A stretch of DNA of 64,000 nucleotides from JAFGVL01 sp963663245 (GTDB taxonomy: Bacteria; Bacteroidota; Bacteroidia; Bacteroidales; Paludibacteraceae). Below are positions 51,501-57,316 of the stretch, piece after piece. How positions within the stretch are numbered: the first letter of the stretch is position 1; each line of letters begins with the position of its first letter. Under the pieces are notes generated by a model, which ran no database searches, was not told the DNA's origin, and was given only the letters and a program-made list of their open reading frames with translations. The DNA lies in NCBI GenBank assembly GCA_963663245.1, contig OY760143.1:620001-684000 (forward strand). The letters are read 5' to 3'. The translations under genes were made by a program, and so were the position numbers.

Positions 51501-54500
51501 TAATAGCCACAGGAGTGACGGTGACTGATTTATTACCAGGTAGCTTTACTTATGTATCTTCCTTACCAAGTGTGGGAACATATGATGATGGAACAGGTGT
51601 TTGGGATATAGGCGATTTAGCCTCAGGAGCTACAGCAACTTTAAGAATAACAGTAACAGGAAGTATAGCCGGAGTGAACATTAATAATCAGGCTTATGCA
51701 TCCGATGTAAATGGAACCAGCTATGCTGATTATGCAGCAGCTCCAGCTAAGACACAGATCACCACTACTGTTCATCCAAAACCAGTGTTAACAGTAGTAA
51801 CTCCAGCAGCTGTTTGTGAACCAAGCACTGTTGATTTAACAAGTACGGTTTCTAGTTCTGAGGCAGGTGTAATCACTTACTTTACAGATGCTGCTTTAAC
51901 ATTATCAGTAGCTGATGAGACAGCTGTAAGTGCAGGCACTTATTATATGTTAGGTACTGCAACTGCTGGTTCATGTTTAGATACTGCTAGTGTGGTAATC
52001 TCAACGAATCCAAAACCTGTATTAACCGTGAATGCAACGCCAGGAGCTGTATGTGCTCCAAGTACATTAGATTTAACCACCGGTACAAGCAGTGATATAG
52101 GTGGTACAATTACTTATTATAGTGATATCGCTTTATCAACATCTGTAGTAGATGAGACAGCTGTATCTGTAACAGGCACTTACTACGTATTAGTGGAGAC
52201 CCTTTCAGGTTGTCGTGATACAGCAAGTATTGCTGTAGTAGTTAATCCAAAACCTGTATTAACAGTGAATTCTACGCCAGGAGCTGTATGTGCTCCAAGT
52301 ACGGTAGATTTAACAACCGGTACAAGCAGTGATATAGGTGGTACAATTACTTATTATAGTGATATCGCTTTAGCAACATCTGTAGTAGATGAGACAGCTG
52401 TATCTTTAACAGGCACTTACTACGTATTAGTGGAGACCCTTTCAGGTTGTCGTGATACGGCAAGTATTGCTGTAGTAGTTAATCCAAAACCTGTATTAAC
52501 AGTTAATGCTACGCCAGGAGCTGTATGTGCTCCAAGTACAGTAGATTTAACCACCGGTACAAGCAGTGATATAGGTGGTACAATTACTTATTATAGTGAT
52601 ATCGCTTTAGCAACATCTGTAGTAGATGAGACCGCTGTATCTTTAACAGGCACTTACTATGTATTAGTGGAGACTCTTTCAGGTTGTCGTGATACAGCAA
52701 GTATTGCTGTAGTAGTTAATCCAAAACCTGTATTAACAGTTAATGCTACGCCAGGAGCTGTATGTGCTCCAAGTACGGTAGATTTAACAACCGGTACAAG
52801 CAGTGATATAGGTGGTACAATTACTTATTATAGTGATATCGCTTTAGCAACATCTGTAGTAGATGAGACTGTAGTTTCTTTAAGTGGCACTTATTATGTG
52901 TTAGTGGAGACCCTTTCAGGTTGTCGTGATACAGCAAGTATTGCTGTAGTAGTTAATCCAAAACCTGTATTAACAGTTAATGCTACGCCAGGAGCTGTAT
53001 GTGCTCCAAGTACAGTAGATTTAACCACCGGTACAAGCAGTGATATAGGTGGTACAATTACTTATTATAGTGATATCGCTTTAGCAACATCTGTAGTAGA
53101 TGAGACTGTAGTTTCTTTAAGTGGCACTTATTATGTGTTAGTAGAGACTCTTTCAGGTTGTCGTGATACAGCAAGTATTGCTGTAGTAGTTAATCCAAAA
53201 CCTGTATTAACAGTTAATGCTACGCCAGGAGCTGTATGTGCTCCAAGTACAGTAGATTTAACCACCGGTACAAGCAGTGATATAGGTGGTACAATTACTT
53301 ATTATAGTGATATCGCTTTAGCAACATCTGTAGTAGATGAGACCGCTGTATCTTTAACAGGCACTTACTATGTATTAGTGGAGACTCTTTCAGGTTGTCG
53401 TGATACAGCAAGTATTGCTGTAGTAGTTAATCCAAAACCTGTATTAACAGTTAATGCTACGCCAGGAGCTGTCTGTGCTCCAAGTACGGTAGATTTAACA
53501 ACCGGTACAAGCAGTGATATAGGTGGTACAATTACTTATTATAGTGATATCGCTTTAGCAACATCTGTAGTAGATGAGACAGCTGTATCTGTAACAGGCA
53601 CTTACTATGTATTAGTGGAGACCCTTTCAGGTTGTCGTGATACAGCAAGTATTGCTGTAGTAGTTAATCCAAAACCAGTATTAACAGTTAATGCTACGCC
53701 AGGAGCTGTATGTGCTCCAAGTACGGTAGATTTAACAACCGGTACAAGCAGTGATATAGGTGGTACAATTACTTATTATAGTGATATCGCTTTATCAACA
53801 TCTGTAGTAGATGAGACAGCTGTATCTGTAACAGGCACTTACTATGTATTAGTGGAGACCCTTTCAGGTTGTCGTGATACAGCAAGTATTGCTGTAGTAG
53901 TTAATCCAAAACCTGTATTAACAGTTAATGCTACGCCAGGAGCTGTATGTGCTCCAAGTACGGTAGATTTAACAACCGGTACAAGCAGTGATATAGGTGG
54001 TACAATTACTTATTATAGTGATATCGCTTTATCAACATCTGTAGTAGATGAGACAGCTGTATCTGTAACAGGTACTTACTACGTATTAGTGGAGACCCTT
54101 TCAGGTTGTCGTGATACAGCAAGTATTGCTGTAGTAGTTAATCCAAAACCTGTATTAACAGTGAATGCAGTTAGGGCTCCAGAGTGTTCTCCAACGACAG
54201 TGGATCTTGGTGCCGGCACAAGTAGTGATATTGGTGGTTCTATTTCTTATTATACGAATGCCGCATTAACATTCCCTGTAGGAAGTCCGTCAACTGTATC
54301 TACAAGTGGTACTTATTATGTGTTAGTTGAAACGGCTTTAGGTTGTAGAGATAGTGCTAATATAGCTACAGTAATTAACCCAGCAGCAGCAATAACTCTA
54401 CTAAGTAATGTAGGTACAAATAATCAGACTCTTTGTTTTGGAGAATCAATAGATAATATTTCCTATACATTGTCGGGAGGAGCTACAGGCGCAACAATTA

Positions 54501-55654
54501 GTGGATTGCCATCAGGAGTAACTTATGATATAGTAGGTGGTATTTTGACAATAAGAGGTCTTCCAGACTTAGTCGGATCAACGAATTACCTTATTACAAC
54601 TACAGGTCATTTATCACCGTGTGGACCTGCCACTGAATCTGGAAGTATTGTCGTTAATGAGTTGCCAACTCCAACATTAAGTGGTGTTGATGAAATATGT
54701 GAAAATTTAACAACTGAGTATATGACTGAGTCAGGTCAAGGTAATTATATTTGGAATATATCCTCAGGAGGTATGATTCTCTCAGGGGCTGGAACTAATC
54801 AAATAAATGTTTTGTGGACTACAGCAGGAAATCATACAGTAAATGTTAATTATACGAATACTAATGGATGTACAGCTAATGACCCAAAAGTTATTTTAGT
54901 AGAGGTTCATGCAAATCCATTACCACCTGTAGTCTCAGATTATTCTACATGTAAAACCAAAGGTTCTATTATCTGGTCAAGCTTAGTAGAAGATGCCTCT
55001 GGAGGTGAATTAGAATGGTACCAAAATGAAACTGGGAATGATATTTATGTACCTGTTGGAATTGATAAGTCTGTAGTAGGTGTAACTACAAAATATGCTT
55101 CTATTGCTAAAAAGATATCAGAGACTTCTACTTGTAATTCAGAGAGAGTTCCAGTAACTATTGCTGTAAACAGTATCCCTGTAGCATCAGTTGATATTAC
55201 TGATATTGCAAATGTTCAGATAGAAGCATCAAATGGGACTACTCCTTATGATTATACAGTTTATAATCAATCTGGATCATTCTTAGGTTCTATGAATGTT
55301 GGAATGCTAACCTTTGGCTTGCAAGAACTATTTGTAGTTGATGCTAATGGTTGTAAAACAAAAACTAGTTTTTATATAGAACCAGTACAATTAGTCCCTG
55401 ATAAATTCTTCTCTCCAAATGAGGATAGTAATAATTCTACTTGGGGAATAAAGAATATTGAATTTTACCCTAAAACTGAAATTTTTGTCTTTAATCGATT
55501 TGGAAAAGAATTGGTTAAGTTTAAAGGATCAGACTTTAAAGGATGGGATGGAACTTATAAAGGGAATAAGATGCCAACAACTGATTACTGGTACGTAATA
55601 CAAGTAAGGGAGACAGGAAAAAGACTTGTTGGACACTTCTTGTTGAAACGATAA
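39599..55654 (+). CDS. Giant T9SS type B surface adhesin (about 5351 aa) with higher-order Ig/DUF11 repeats
   Basis: I chose ATG 39599; TTG 39581 and ATG 39635 are alternatives, the last giving a compact signal peptide (ISLKKAGLFIFLLGFSA, ending near LLAQ). The head (to about residue 390) is a divergent relative of the other adhesin heads (DERYKAIMIGA, AFLYWGG, AWHLILMYESP). A DUF11-like segment and several Ig/PKD-like domains follow. From 42663 there is one 79-residue type B unit, ten 78-residue type A units (VCEPSTVDLTSTVSSSE, AGSCLDTASVV), four 514-residue super-units (one DUF11-like domain plus five type A units), a fifth DUF11-like domain, one type A unit and nine type B units. The stalk and the type B T9SS domain (about 5263-5351) end KRLVGHFLLKR. 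Predicted role: very long exported adhesin. A perfect terminator follows. Confidence 0.92.
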   Translation: MKTQYLNIIFRTMRNVISLKKAGLFIFLLGFSASLLAQIQNTCNTPFDDLRVTITDERYKAIMIGASAVEQSSGICLGAEDANNDAGTAVQKVQIAGDDASSATVLQSQLGLGCDAVVKRAFLYWGGSRDDDNTSNYDFWNQTIRIKEPGGAFQNVTAQYWGISDENAGDTDNRTPYYCYADVTAQLLNAGVGVFTVSDVDFRIVDGGSGGTVGAWHLILMYESPEYPLMDFYMWDGMNWFGGGADETKTAAISAPATGDISSFVGIAAMDGDVKDGDGKAEVLKLQSNNGGIEQNLNNLRGVTDFLSSSMSYNGNQFPKFPDCVNTFGYDAHHYTLPDGAVTNGATSADITLESSNDDSSIYPFMLYMGIIKNQPQLRVTKIPSSSSVQFGQDFLYMIVAENIGGRATSGQAGEEVMINDTLDHNVVFSGLVTDITVKINGVPVVYNTQGDITWNATTRALELRDLPDVPKDGTMVVTYKVTAADASRTDLWRMHCMQDIYNKAKVTYYDDGVTPSRMFEVNSGSNGCDVGNYTVTSVAVDFTQFDVAADMVKVVPPADLTIGSLETYLQIALSDHLGTATGISDFTFTKTTGPSTGVVGGGVSVTAGNVTDYTNANGEYTAVRTVATHPGKPAVCSETYNISLLYCTANTLNLTANIEDIVCIGAANGKVLSNVTGNQGTTMMYTLANGTLASISDVTAGNKVDESGTLSGAGRVNHDFTGLLEGTYTVFAVDELGCEDHETVTLTDPPPIALNLTATPACLGGRVAFSVDPPTGGVGGTGYNYKWYRSTDAASWVEVPSQYDNTKYYVTSDQLAVHIRVEVGSTTAECSDVNCNTDAELTVNLDLPPDLTLGDESICLTDNVTLTPADANGTTVTNRIWRSSTNAGVTWTTLGNTTAGITVSPVVDTQYKAVFAVAGGCADSVIATVFVAPAPTIAAITAPAVICGSGSINPTTPAITLNGATLTTQSWQIETGVASGVYSDIAMPYALVLADNGKRIRYRATTACDDYYSNLVVIVVEKPVLTVPTPAAVCSPSTVDLTAGTSSDIGGTITYYSDVALSTSVVDETAVDASGTYYVLVETASGCRDTASIVVTVHPKPVLTVVTPAAVCEPSTVDLTSTVSSSEAGVITYFTDAALTLAVADETAVVAGTYYMLGTATAGSCLDTASVVISTNPKPVLTVVTPAAVCEPSTVDLTSTVSSSEAGVITYFTDAALTLPVADETAVVAGTYYMLGTATAGSCLDTASVVISTNPKPVLTVVTPAAVCEPSTVDLTSTVSSSEAGVITYFSDAALTLPVADETAVSAGTYYMLGTATAGSCLDTASVVISTNPKPVLTVVTPAAVCEPSTVDLTSTVSSSEAGVITYFTDAALTLAVADETAVSAGTYYMLGTATAGSCLDTASVVISTNPKPVLTVVTPGSVCEPTTLDLTSTVSSSEAGVITYFSDAALTLPVADETAVSAGTYYMLGTATAGSCLDTASVVISTNPKPVLTVVTPAAVCEPSTVDLTSTVSSSEAGVITYFTDAALTLPVADETAVSAGTYYMLGTATAGSCLDTASVVISTNPKPVLTVVTPGIVCDPTTIDLTTTVSSSEAGVITYFTDAALTLAVADETAVGAGTYYMLGTATAGSCLDTASVVISTNPKPVLTVVTPGSVCEPTTLDLTSTVSSSEAGVITYFSDAALTLPVADETAVSAGTYYMLGTATAGSCLDTASVVISTDPKPVLTVVTPAAVCEPSTVDLTSTVSSSEAGVITYFTDAALTLPVADETAVVAGTYYMLGTATAGSCLDTASVVISTNPKPVLTVVTPGIVCDPTTIDLTTTVSSSEAGVITYFSDAALTLPVADETAVSAGTYYMLGTATAGSCLDTASVVVTTQTCTNLLLTSTTSGPVCLNETFDLDIEIENAEAVIATGVTVTDLLPGSFTYVSSLPSVGTYDDGTGVWDIGDLASGATATLRITVTGSIAGVNINNQAYASDVNGTSYADYAAAPAKTQITTTVHPKPVLTVVTPAAVCEPSTVDLTSTVSSSEAGVITYFTDAALTLPVADETAVVAGTYYMLGTATAGSCLDTASVVISTNPKPVLTVVTPAAVCEPSTVDLTSTVSSSEAGVITYFTDAALTLPVADETAVSAGTYYMLGTATAGSCLDTASVVISTNPKPVLTVVTPGSVCEPTTLDLTSTVSSSEAGVITYFTDAALTLPVADETAVSAGTYYMLGTATAGSCLDTASVVISTDPKPVLTVVTPAAVCEPSTVDLTSTVSSSEAGVITYFTDAALTLPVADETAVVAGTYYMLGTATAGSCLDTASVVISTNPKPVLTVVTPGIVCDPTTIDLTTTVSSSEAGVITYFSDAALTLPVADETAVSAGTYYMLGTATAGSCLDTASVVVTTQTCTNLLLTSTTSGPVCLNETFDLDIEIENAEAVIATGVTVTDLLPGSFTYVSSLPSVGTYDDGTGVWDIGDLASGATATLRITVTGSIAGVNINNQAYASDVNGTSYADYAAAPAKTQITTTVHPKPVLTVVTPAAVCEPSTVDLTSTVSSSEAGVITYFTDAALTLPVADETAVVAGTYYMLGTATAGSCLDTASVVISTNPKPVLTVVTPAAVCEPSTVDLTSTVSSSEAGVITYFTDAALTLPVADETAVSAGTYYMLGTATAGSCLDTASVVISTNPKPVLTVVTPGSVCEPTTLDLTSTVSSSEAGVITYFTDAALTLPVADETAVVAGTYYMLGTATAGSCLDTASVVISTDPKPVLTVVTPAAVCEPSTVDLTSTVSSSEAGVITYFTDAALTLPVADETAVVAGTYYMLGTATAGSCLDTASVVISTNPKPVLTVVTPGIVCDPTTIDLTTTVSSSEAGVITYFSDAALTLPVADETAVSAGTYYMLGTATAGSCLDTASVVVTTQTCTNLLLTSTTSGPVCLNETFDLDIEIENAEAVIATGVTVTDLLPGSFTYVSSLPSVGTYDDGTGVWDIGDLASGATATLRITVTGSIAGVNINNQAYASDVNGTSYADYAAAPAKTQITTTVHPKPVLTVVTPAAVCEPSTVDLTSTVSSSEAGVITYFTDAALTLPVADETAVVAGTYYMLGTATAGSCLDTASVVISTNPKPVLTVVTPAAVCEPSTVDLTSTVSSSEAGVITYFTDAALTLPVADETAVSAGTYYMLGTATAGSCLDTASVVISTNPKPVLTVVTPGSVCEPTTLDLTSTVSSSEAGVITYFTDAALTLPVADETAVSAGTYYMLGTATAGSCLDTASVVISTNPKPVLTVVTPAAVCEPSTVDLTSTVSSSEAGVITYFTDAALTLAVADETAVVAGTYYMLGTATAGSCLDTASVVISTNPKPVLTVVTPSTVCDPLTVDLTTTVSSSEAGVITYFSDAALTLPVADETAVSAGTYYMLGTATAGSCLDTASVVVTTQTCTNLLLTSTTSGPVCLNETFDLDIEIENAEAVIATGVTVTDLLPGSFTYVSSLPSVGTYDDGTGVWDIGDLASGATATLRITVTGSIAGVNINNQAYASDVNGTSYADYAAAPAKTQITTTVHPKPVLTVVTPAAVCEPSTVDLTSTVSSSEAGVITYFTDAALTLPVADETAVVAGTYYMLGTATAGSCLDTASVVISTNPKPVLTVVTPAAVCEPSTVDLTSTVSSSEAGVITYFTDAALTLPVADETAVSAGTYYMLGTATAGSCLDTASVVISTNPKPVLTVVTPGSVCEPTTLDLTSTVSSSEAGVITYFSDAALTLPVADETAVSAGTYYMLGTATAGSCLDTASVVISTNPKPVLTVVTPAAVCEPSTVDLTSTVSSSEAGVITYFTDAALTLPVADETAVSAGTYYMLGTATAGSCLDTASVVISTNPKPVLTVVTPSTVCDPLTVDLTTTVSSSEAGVITYFSDAALTLPVADETAVSAGTYYMLGTATAGSCLDTASVVVTTQTCTNLLLTSTTSGPVCLNETFDLDIEIENAEAVIATGVTVTDLLPGSFTYVSSLPSVGTYDDGTGVWDIGDLASGATATLRITVTGSIAGVNINNQAYASDVNGTSYADYAAAPAKTQITTTVHPKPVLTVVTPAAVCEPSTVDLTSTVSSSEAGVITYFTDAALTLSVADETAVSAGTYYMLGTATAGSCLDTASVVISTNPKPVLTVNATPGAVCAPSTLDLTTGTSSDIGGTITYYSDIALSTSVVDETAVSVTGTYYVLVETLSGCRDTASIAVVVNPKPVLTVNSTPGAVCAPSTVDLTTGTSSDIGGTITYYSDIALATSVVDETAVSLTGTYYVLVETLSGCRDTASIAVVVNPKPVLTVNATPGAVCAPSTVDLTTGTSSDIGGTITYYSDIALATSVVDETAVSLTGTYYVLVETLSGCRDTASIAVVVNPKPVLTVNATPGAVCAPSTVDLTTGTSSDIGGTITYYSDIALATSVVDETVVSLSGTYYVLVETLSGCRDTASIAVVVNPKPVLTVNATPGAVCAPSTVDLTTGTSSDIGGTITYYSDIALATSVVDETVVSLSGTYYVLVETLSGCRDTASIAVVVNPKPVLTVNATPGAVCAPSTVDLTTGTSSDIGGTITYYSDIALATSVVDETAVSLTGTYYVLVETLSGCRDTASIAVVVNPKPVLTVNATPGAVCAPSTVDLTTGTSSDIGGTITYYSDIALATSVVDETAVSVTGTYYVLVETLSGCRDTASIAVVVNPKPVLTVNATPGAVCAPSTVDLTTGTSSDIGGTITYYSDIALSTSVVDETAVSVTGTYYVLVETLSGCRDTASIAVVVNPKPVLTVNATPGAVCAPSTVDLTTGTSSDIGGTITYYSDIALSTSVVDETAVSVTGTYYVLVETLSGCRDTASIAVVVNPKPVLTVNAVRAPECSPTTVDLGAGTSSDIGGSISYYTNAALTFPVGSPSTVSTSGTYYVLVETALGCRDSANIATVINPAAAITLLSNVGTNNQTLCFGESIDNISYTLSGGATGATISGLPSGVTYDIVGGILTIRGLPDLVGSTNYLITTTGHLSPCGPATESGSIVVNELPTPTLSGVDEICENLTTEYMTESGQGNYIWNISSGGMILSGAGTNQINVLWTTAGNHTVNVNYTNTNGCTANDPKVILVEVHANPLPPVVSDYSTCKTKGSIIWSSLVEDASGGELEWYQNETGNDIYVPVGIDKSVVGVTTKYASIAKKISETSTCNSERVPVTIAVNSIPVASVDITDIANVQIEASNGTTPYDYTVYNQSGSFLGSMNVGMLTFGLQELFVVDANGCKTKTSFYIEPVQLVPDKFFSPNEDSNNSTWGIKNIEFYPKTEIFVFNRFGKELVKFKGSDFKGWDGTYKGNKMPTTDYWYVIQVRETGKRLVGHFLLKR
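42663..45232 (+). repeat. One type B and ten type A Ig-like coding units
   Basis: The first unit is a 237-bp type B copy; ten 234-bp type A copies follow with near-identical DNA. Spacing checked at 42905, 43139 and 43373 is exactly 234 bp. Confidence 0.9.
45233..51400 (+). repeat. Four 1542-bp higher-order repeats (DUF11 domain plus five Ig units)
   Basis: Copies begin at 45233, 46775, 48317 and 49859, and a fifth DUF11-like domain starts at 51401. The spacing is exactly 1542 bp each time (372 bp of DUF11-like plus 5 x 234 bp). The order of unit variants (PAAV, PAAV, PGSV, PAAV, then PGIV or PSTV) is kept in every copy. Confidence 0.95.
52015..54155 (+). repeat. Nine tandem 237-bp type B Ig-like coding units
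   Basis: The units carry VCAPSTVDLTTGTSSDIGG and are near-identical to one another and to the units at 1-1430. The array starts directly after a type A unit at a shared PKPVLTV linker. Confidence 0.93.
54120..54667 (+). repeat. 548-bp block nearly identical to 1393-1940
   Basis: By eye I find one mismatch (1820 A against 54547 G) at a constant offset of 52727. Similarity drops sharply after the shared GTTGCCA at the right end. Confidence 0.9.
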
Positions 55655-55668
55655 TAAATTAGATGTAT

Positions 55669-55702
55669 AAAAAACCTGTTTTAGATCTAAAACAGGTTTT
55701 TT
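55669..55702 (+). terminator. Rho-independent terminator after the 5351-aa adhesin gene
   Basis: A perfect palindrome centred at 55685/55686, AACCTGTTTTAGA paired with TCTAAAACAGGTT, is flanked by an A run and a T run. Confidence 0.9.
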
Positions 55703-56123
55703 TATACGAGAGTTTTTTTTTGGTACTCTTTTTGATAACTATAGAGCTCTTTTATGCATAATTTACAAGAGTTAATTTTGTTCAGTAACTAGTGTTAAAA
55801 AACATAAAATTAAATAATAATAATAGCTTTGAATCAATTTAAAATACATAAAAGAAGCTTTCTTAAAGACATAATATGATGATTTGTTTGTTTAAAATAT
55901 TGATTTAATTGTCTGATATAAAGGTGTTTTTAGTTATGTTTTGACAAGTGGTTTTTGTATTTGTTAATAGTATTAACAAAATTGTGTTTTTAATTGACAA
56001 GTAGTATTAAAAATATCCTTTCAAAAGGATGTAAAATTAAAATAAAGAAGTAGATTTGTCAATTAAATAAATTAATGAGCCTTTAGCATAATACATTATA
56101 AAACACGAAAAAAATAGATAGAT
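55703..56123 (+). promoter_or_regulatory. Upstream region of the porP-like gene with a perfect palindrome and repeats
   Basis: No gene is visible. A perfect 21-bp inverted repeat with one central base spans 55960-55980 (core TTGTTAATA-G-TATTAACAA), a form typical of operators for dimeric regulators. TTGACAAGT occurs at 55941 and 55994, part of a loose direct repeat. A short hairpin ATCCTT-TCAA-AAGGAT is at 56015-56030. TAGATTTG (56051-56058) fits the -7 consensus TANNTTTG, but the expected TTTG box is missing upstream. Confidence 0.5.
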
Positions 56124-57110
56124 ATGAATACACGTATACATCGAATTTTATTAGTAATATTTCTTGTTACCGCTTCGATAGCCTCTTTAAAGGCTCAAGA
56201 ATATCCAATTTACAATCAATATCATTTTAATTTTTATATGGTAAACCCTGCTTTGGCGGGTGCAAATGATTGTTCGTATTTTATGTTGACACATAAACAA
56301 CAGTGGGTAGGGATTGATGATGCCCCTTATACTACTAATTTTAGTTATCAGACTCGATTTAATGGCAATATTGGTATGGGGATGTATGTGTTTAATGATA
56401 ATAATGGTTATTCACGTCAACAAGCAGCTCAATTAACAGCAGCTTATCATGTTCCTATGTCTTCAGGTGCTAGATATACTAGAGCTGTGCGTAGAGATCG
56501 TCAATTATCCTTTGCTGTTTCTGCTAAATTTTTTAATTATGGTTTTGATAGTGATTTATACACACGAATTGCTACTGCAGAATATGATCAAGCTCTTGCA
56601 GATTTAGGGTCTGTTGAATTACAAGCTTTTAATGCAAATGTAGGTGTTTATTATACATCGTATGGTTTTTTTACCGGTTTGTCTTTTACTAATTTAGCAA
56701 GAATGAGGATGCCTTCTTTTGATGCAGATTTAGAGCCAATTATTCCATTAAATGGTTTTTATCTTATAGGGAATGAATTTGATATGAGAAATGATGAGAC
56801 ATTGGAGCCGTCGTTAATGTACAAGTTTAATACAAGAGGAGAAATGGCTGTAGATATTAATGCTAGATATACCCGTAAGGTTCCAAGGGATCAATTTTCT
56901 TATTGGTTACAGTTGACTGCAAGAATGAATTTTGATCAAGGTGATTTTCAAGCCCTAGATGCTATGCCTATATTGGGACTGCAATTTAATAAAGTCCATA
57001 TTGCATATGCATATGGTTTAGCTCTAAATAGATTAATACGGTATAATTATGGAACTCATGAATTAATGCTAGGTTATACTATGTGTTATACAGAAAAATT
57101 CTGTAGATAG
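56124..57110 (+). CDS. PorP/SprF-family type IX secretion outer-membrane protein
   Basis: The 328-residue product has a signal peptide ending near residue 25 (SLKAQ), followed by the family opening YPIYNQYHFNFYMVNPALAG, then QQWVGIDDAPYTTNFSYQTRF and alternating beta strands typical of an outer-membrane barrel. Length and opening motif match the PorP/SprF family. In Flavobacterium johnsoniae, SprF is needed for export of SprB, and PorP/SprF-like genes often sit beside genes for type B T9SS cargo. Here it lies between two such cargo genes. A perfect 8-bp hairpin (57109-57128) overlaps its stop codon. It cannot be said from sequence whether it serves one or all of the adhesins. Confidence 0.9.
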   Translation: MNTRIHRILLVIFLVTASIASLKAQEYPIYNQYHFNFYMVNPALAGANDCSYFMLTHKQQWVGIDDAPYTTNFSYQTRFNGNIGMGMYVFNDNNGYSRQQAAQLTAAYHVPMSSGARYTRAVRRDRQLSFAVSAKFFNYGFDSDLYTRIATAEYDQALADLGSVELQAFNANVGVYYTSYGFFTGLSFTNLARMRMPSFDADLEPIIPLNGFYLIGNEFDMRNDETLEPSLMYKFNTRGEMAVDINARYTRKVPRDQFSYWLQLTARMNFDQGDFQALDAMPILGLQFNKVHIAYAYGLALNRLIRYNYGTHELMLGYTMCYTEKFCR

Positions 57111-57138
57111 AAGAATTAATATTCTTCTGAAAATATTA

Positions 57139-57177
57139 CAGAAAGGGTACTTTTTATATAAGTATCCTTTTCTGTGT
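57139..57177 (+). terminator. Possible terminator or attenuator after the porP-like gene
   Basis: ACAGAAAGGGTACTT pairs imperfectly with AAGTATCCTTTTCTGT (one bulge, one wobble) across a short AT loop, followed by GTTTTAC. The T run is short, so read-through is possible. Confidence 0.5.
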
Positions 57178-57207
57178 TTTACTACCGATTTTTTTTATGT
57201 AACAAGA

Positions 57208-57239
57208 TTTGATACTATCGTATTTTATAATTATCTTTG
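57208..57239 (+). promoter_or_regulatory. Bacteroidetes-type promoter for cassette 3
   Basis: TTTG (57208-57211) and TATCTTTG (57232-57239) are separated by 20 bp, a full match to the Bacteroidetes -33/-7 pattern TTTG and TANNTTTG. The ATG at 57317 lies about 78 bp downstream, giving a leader of roughly 70 nt. Confidence 0.65.
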
Positions 57240-57316
57240 TTAATCAAATCTTAAATATGTGAAAATATGTTATTTCTTGACTTTTAAACACAAACTTAAA
57301 TTTAAACTAAATATTT

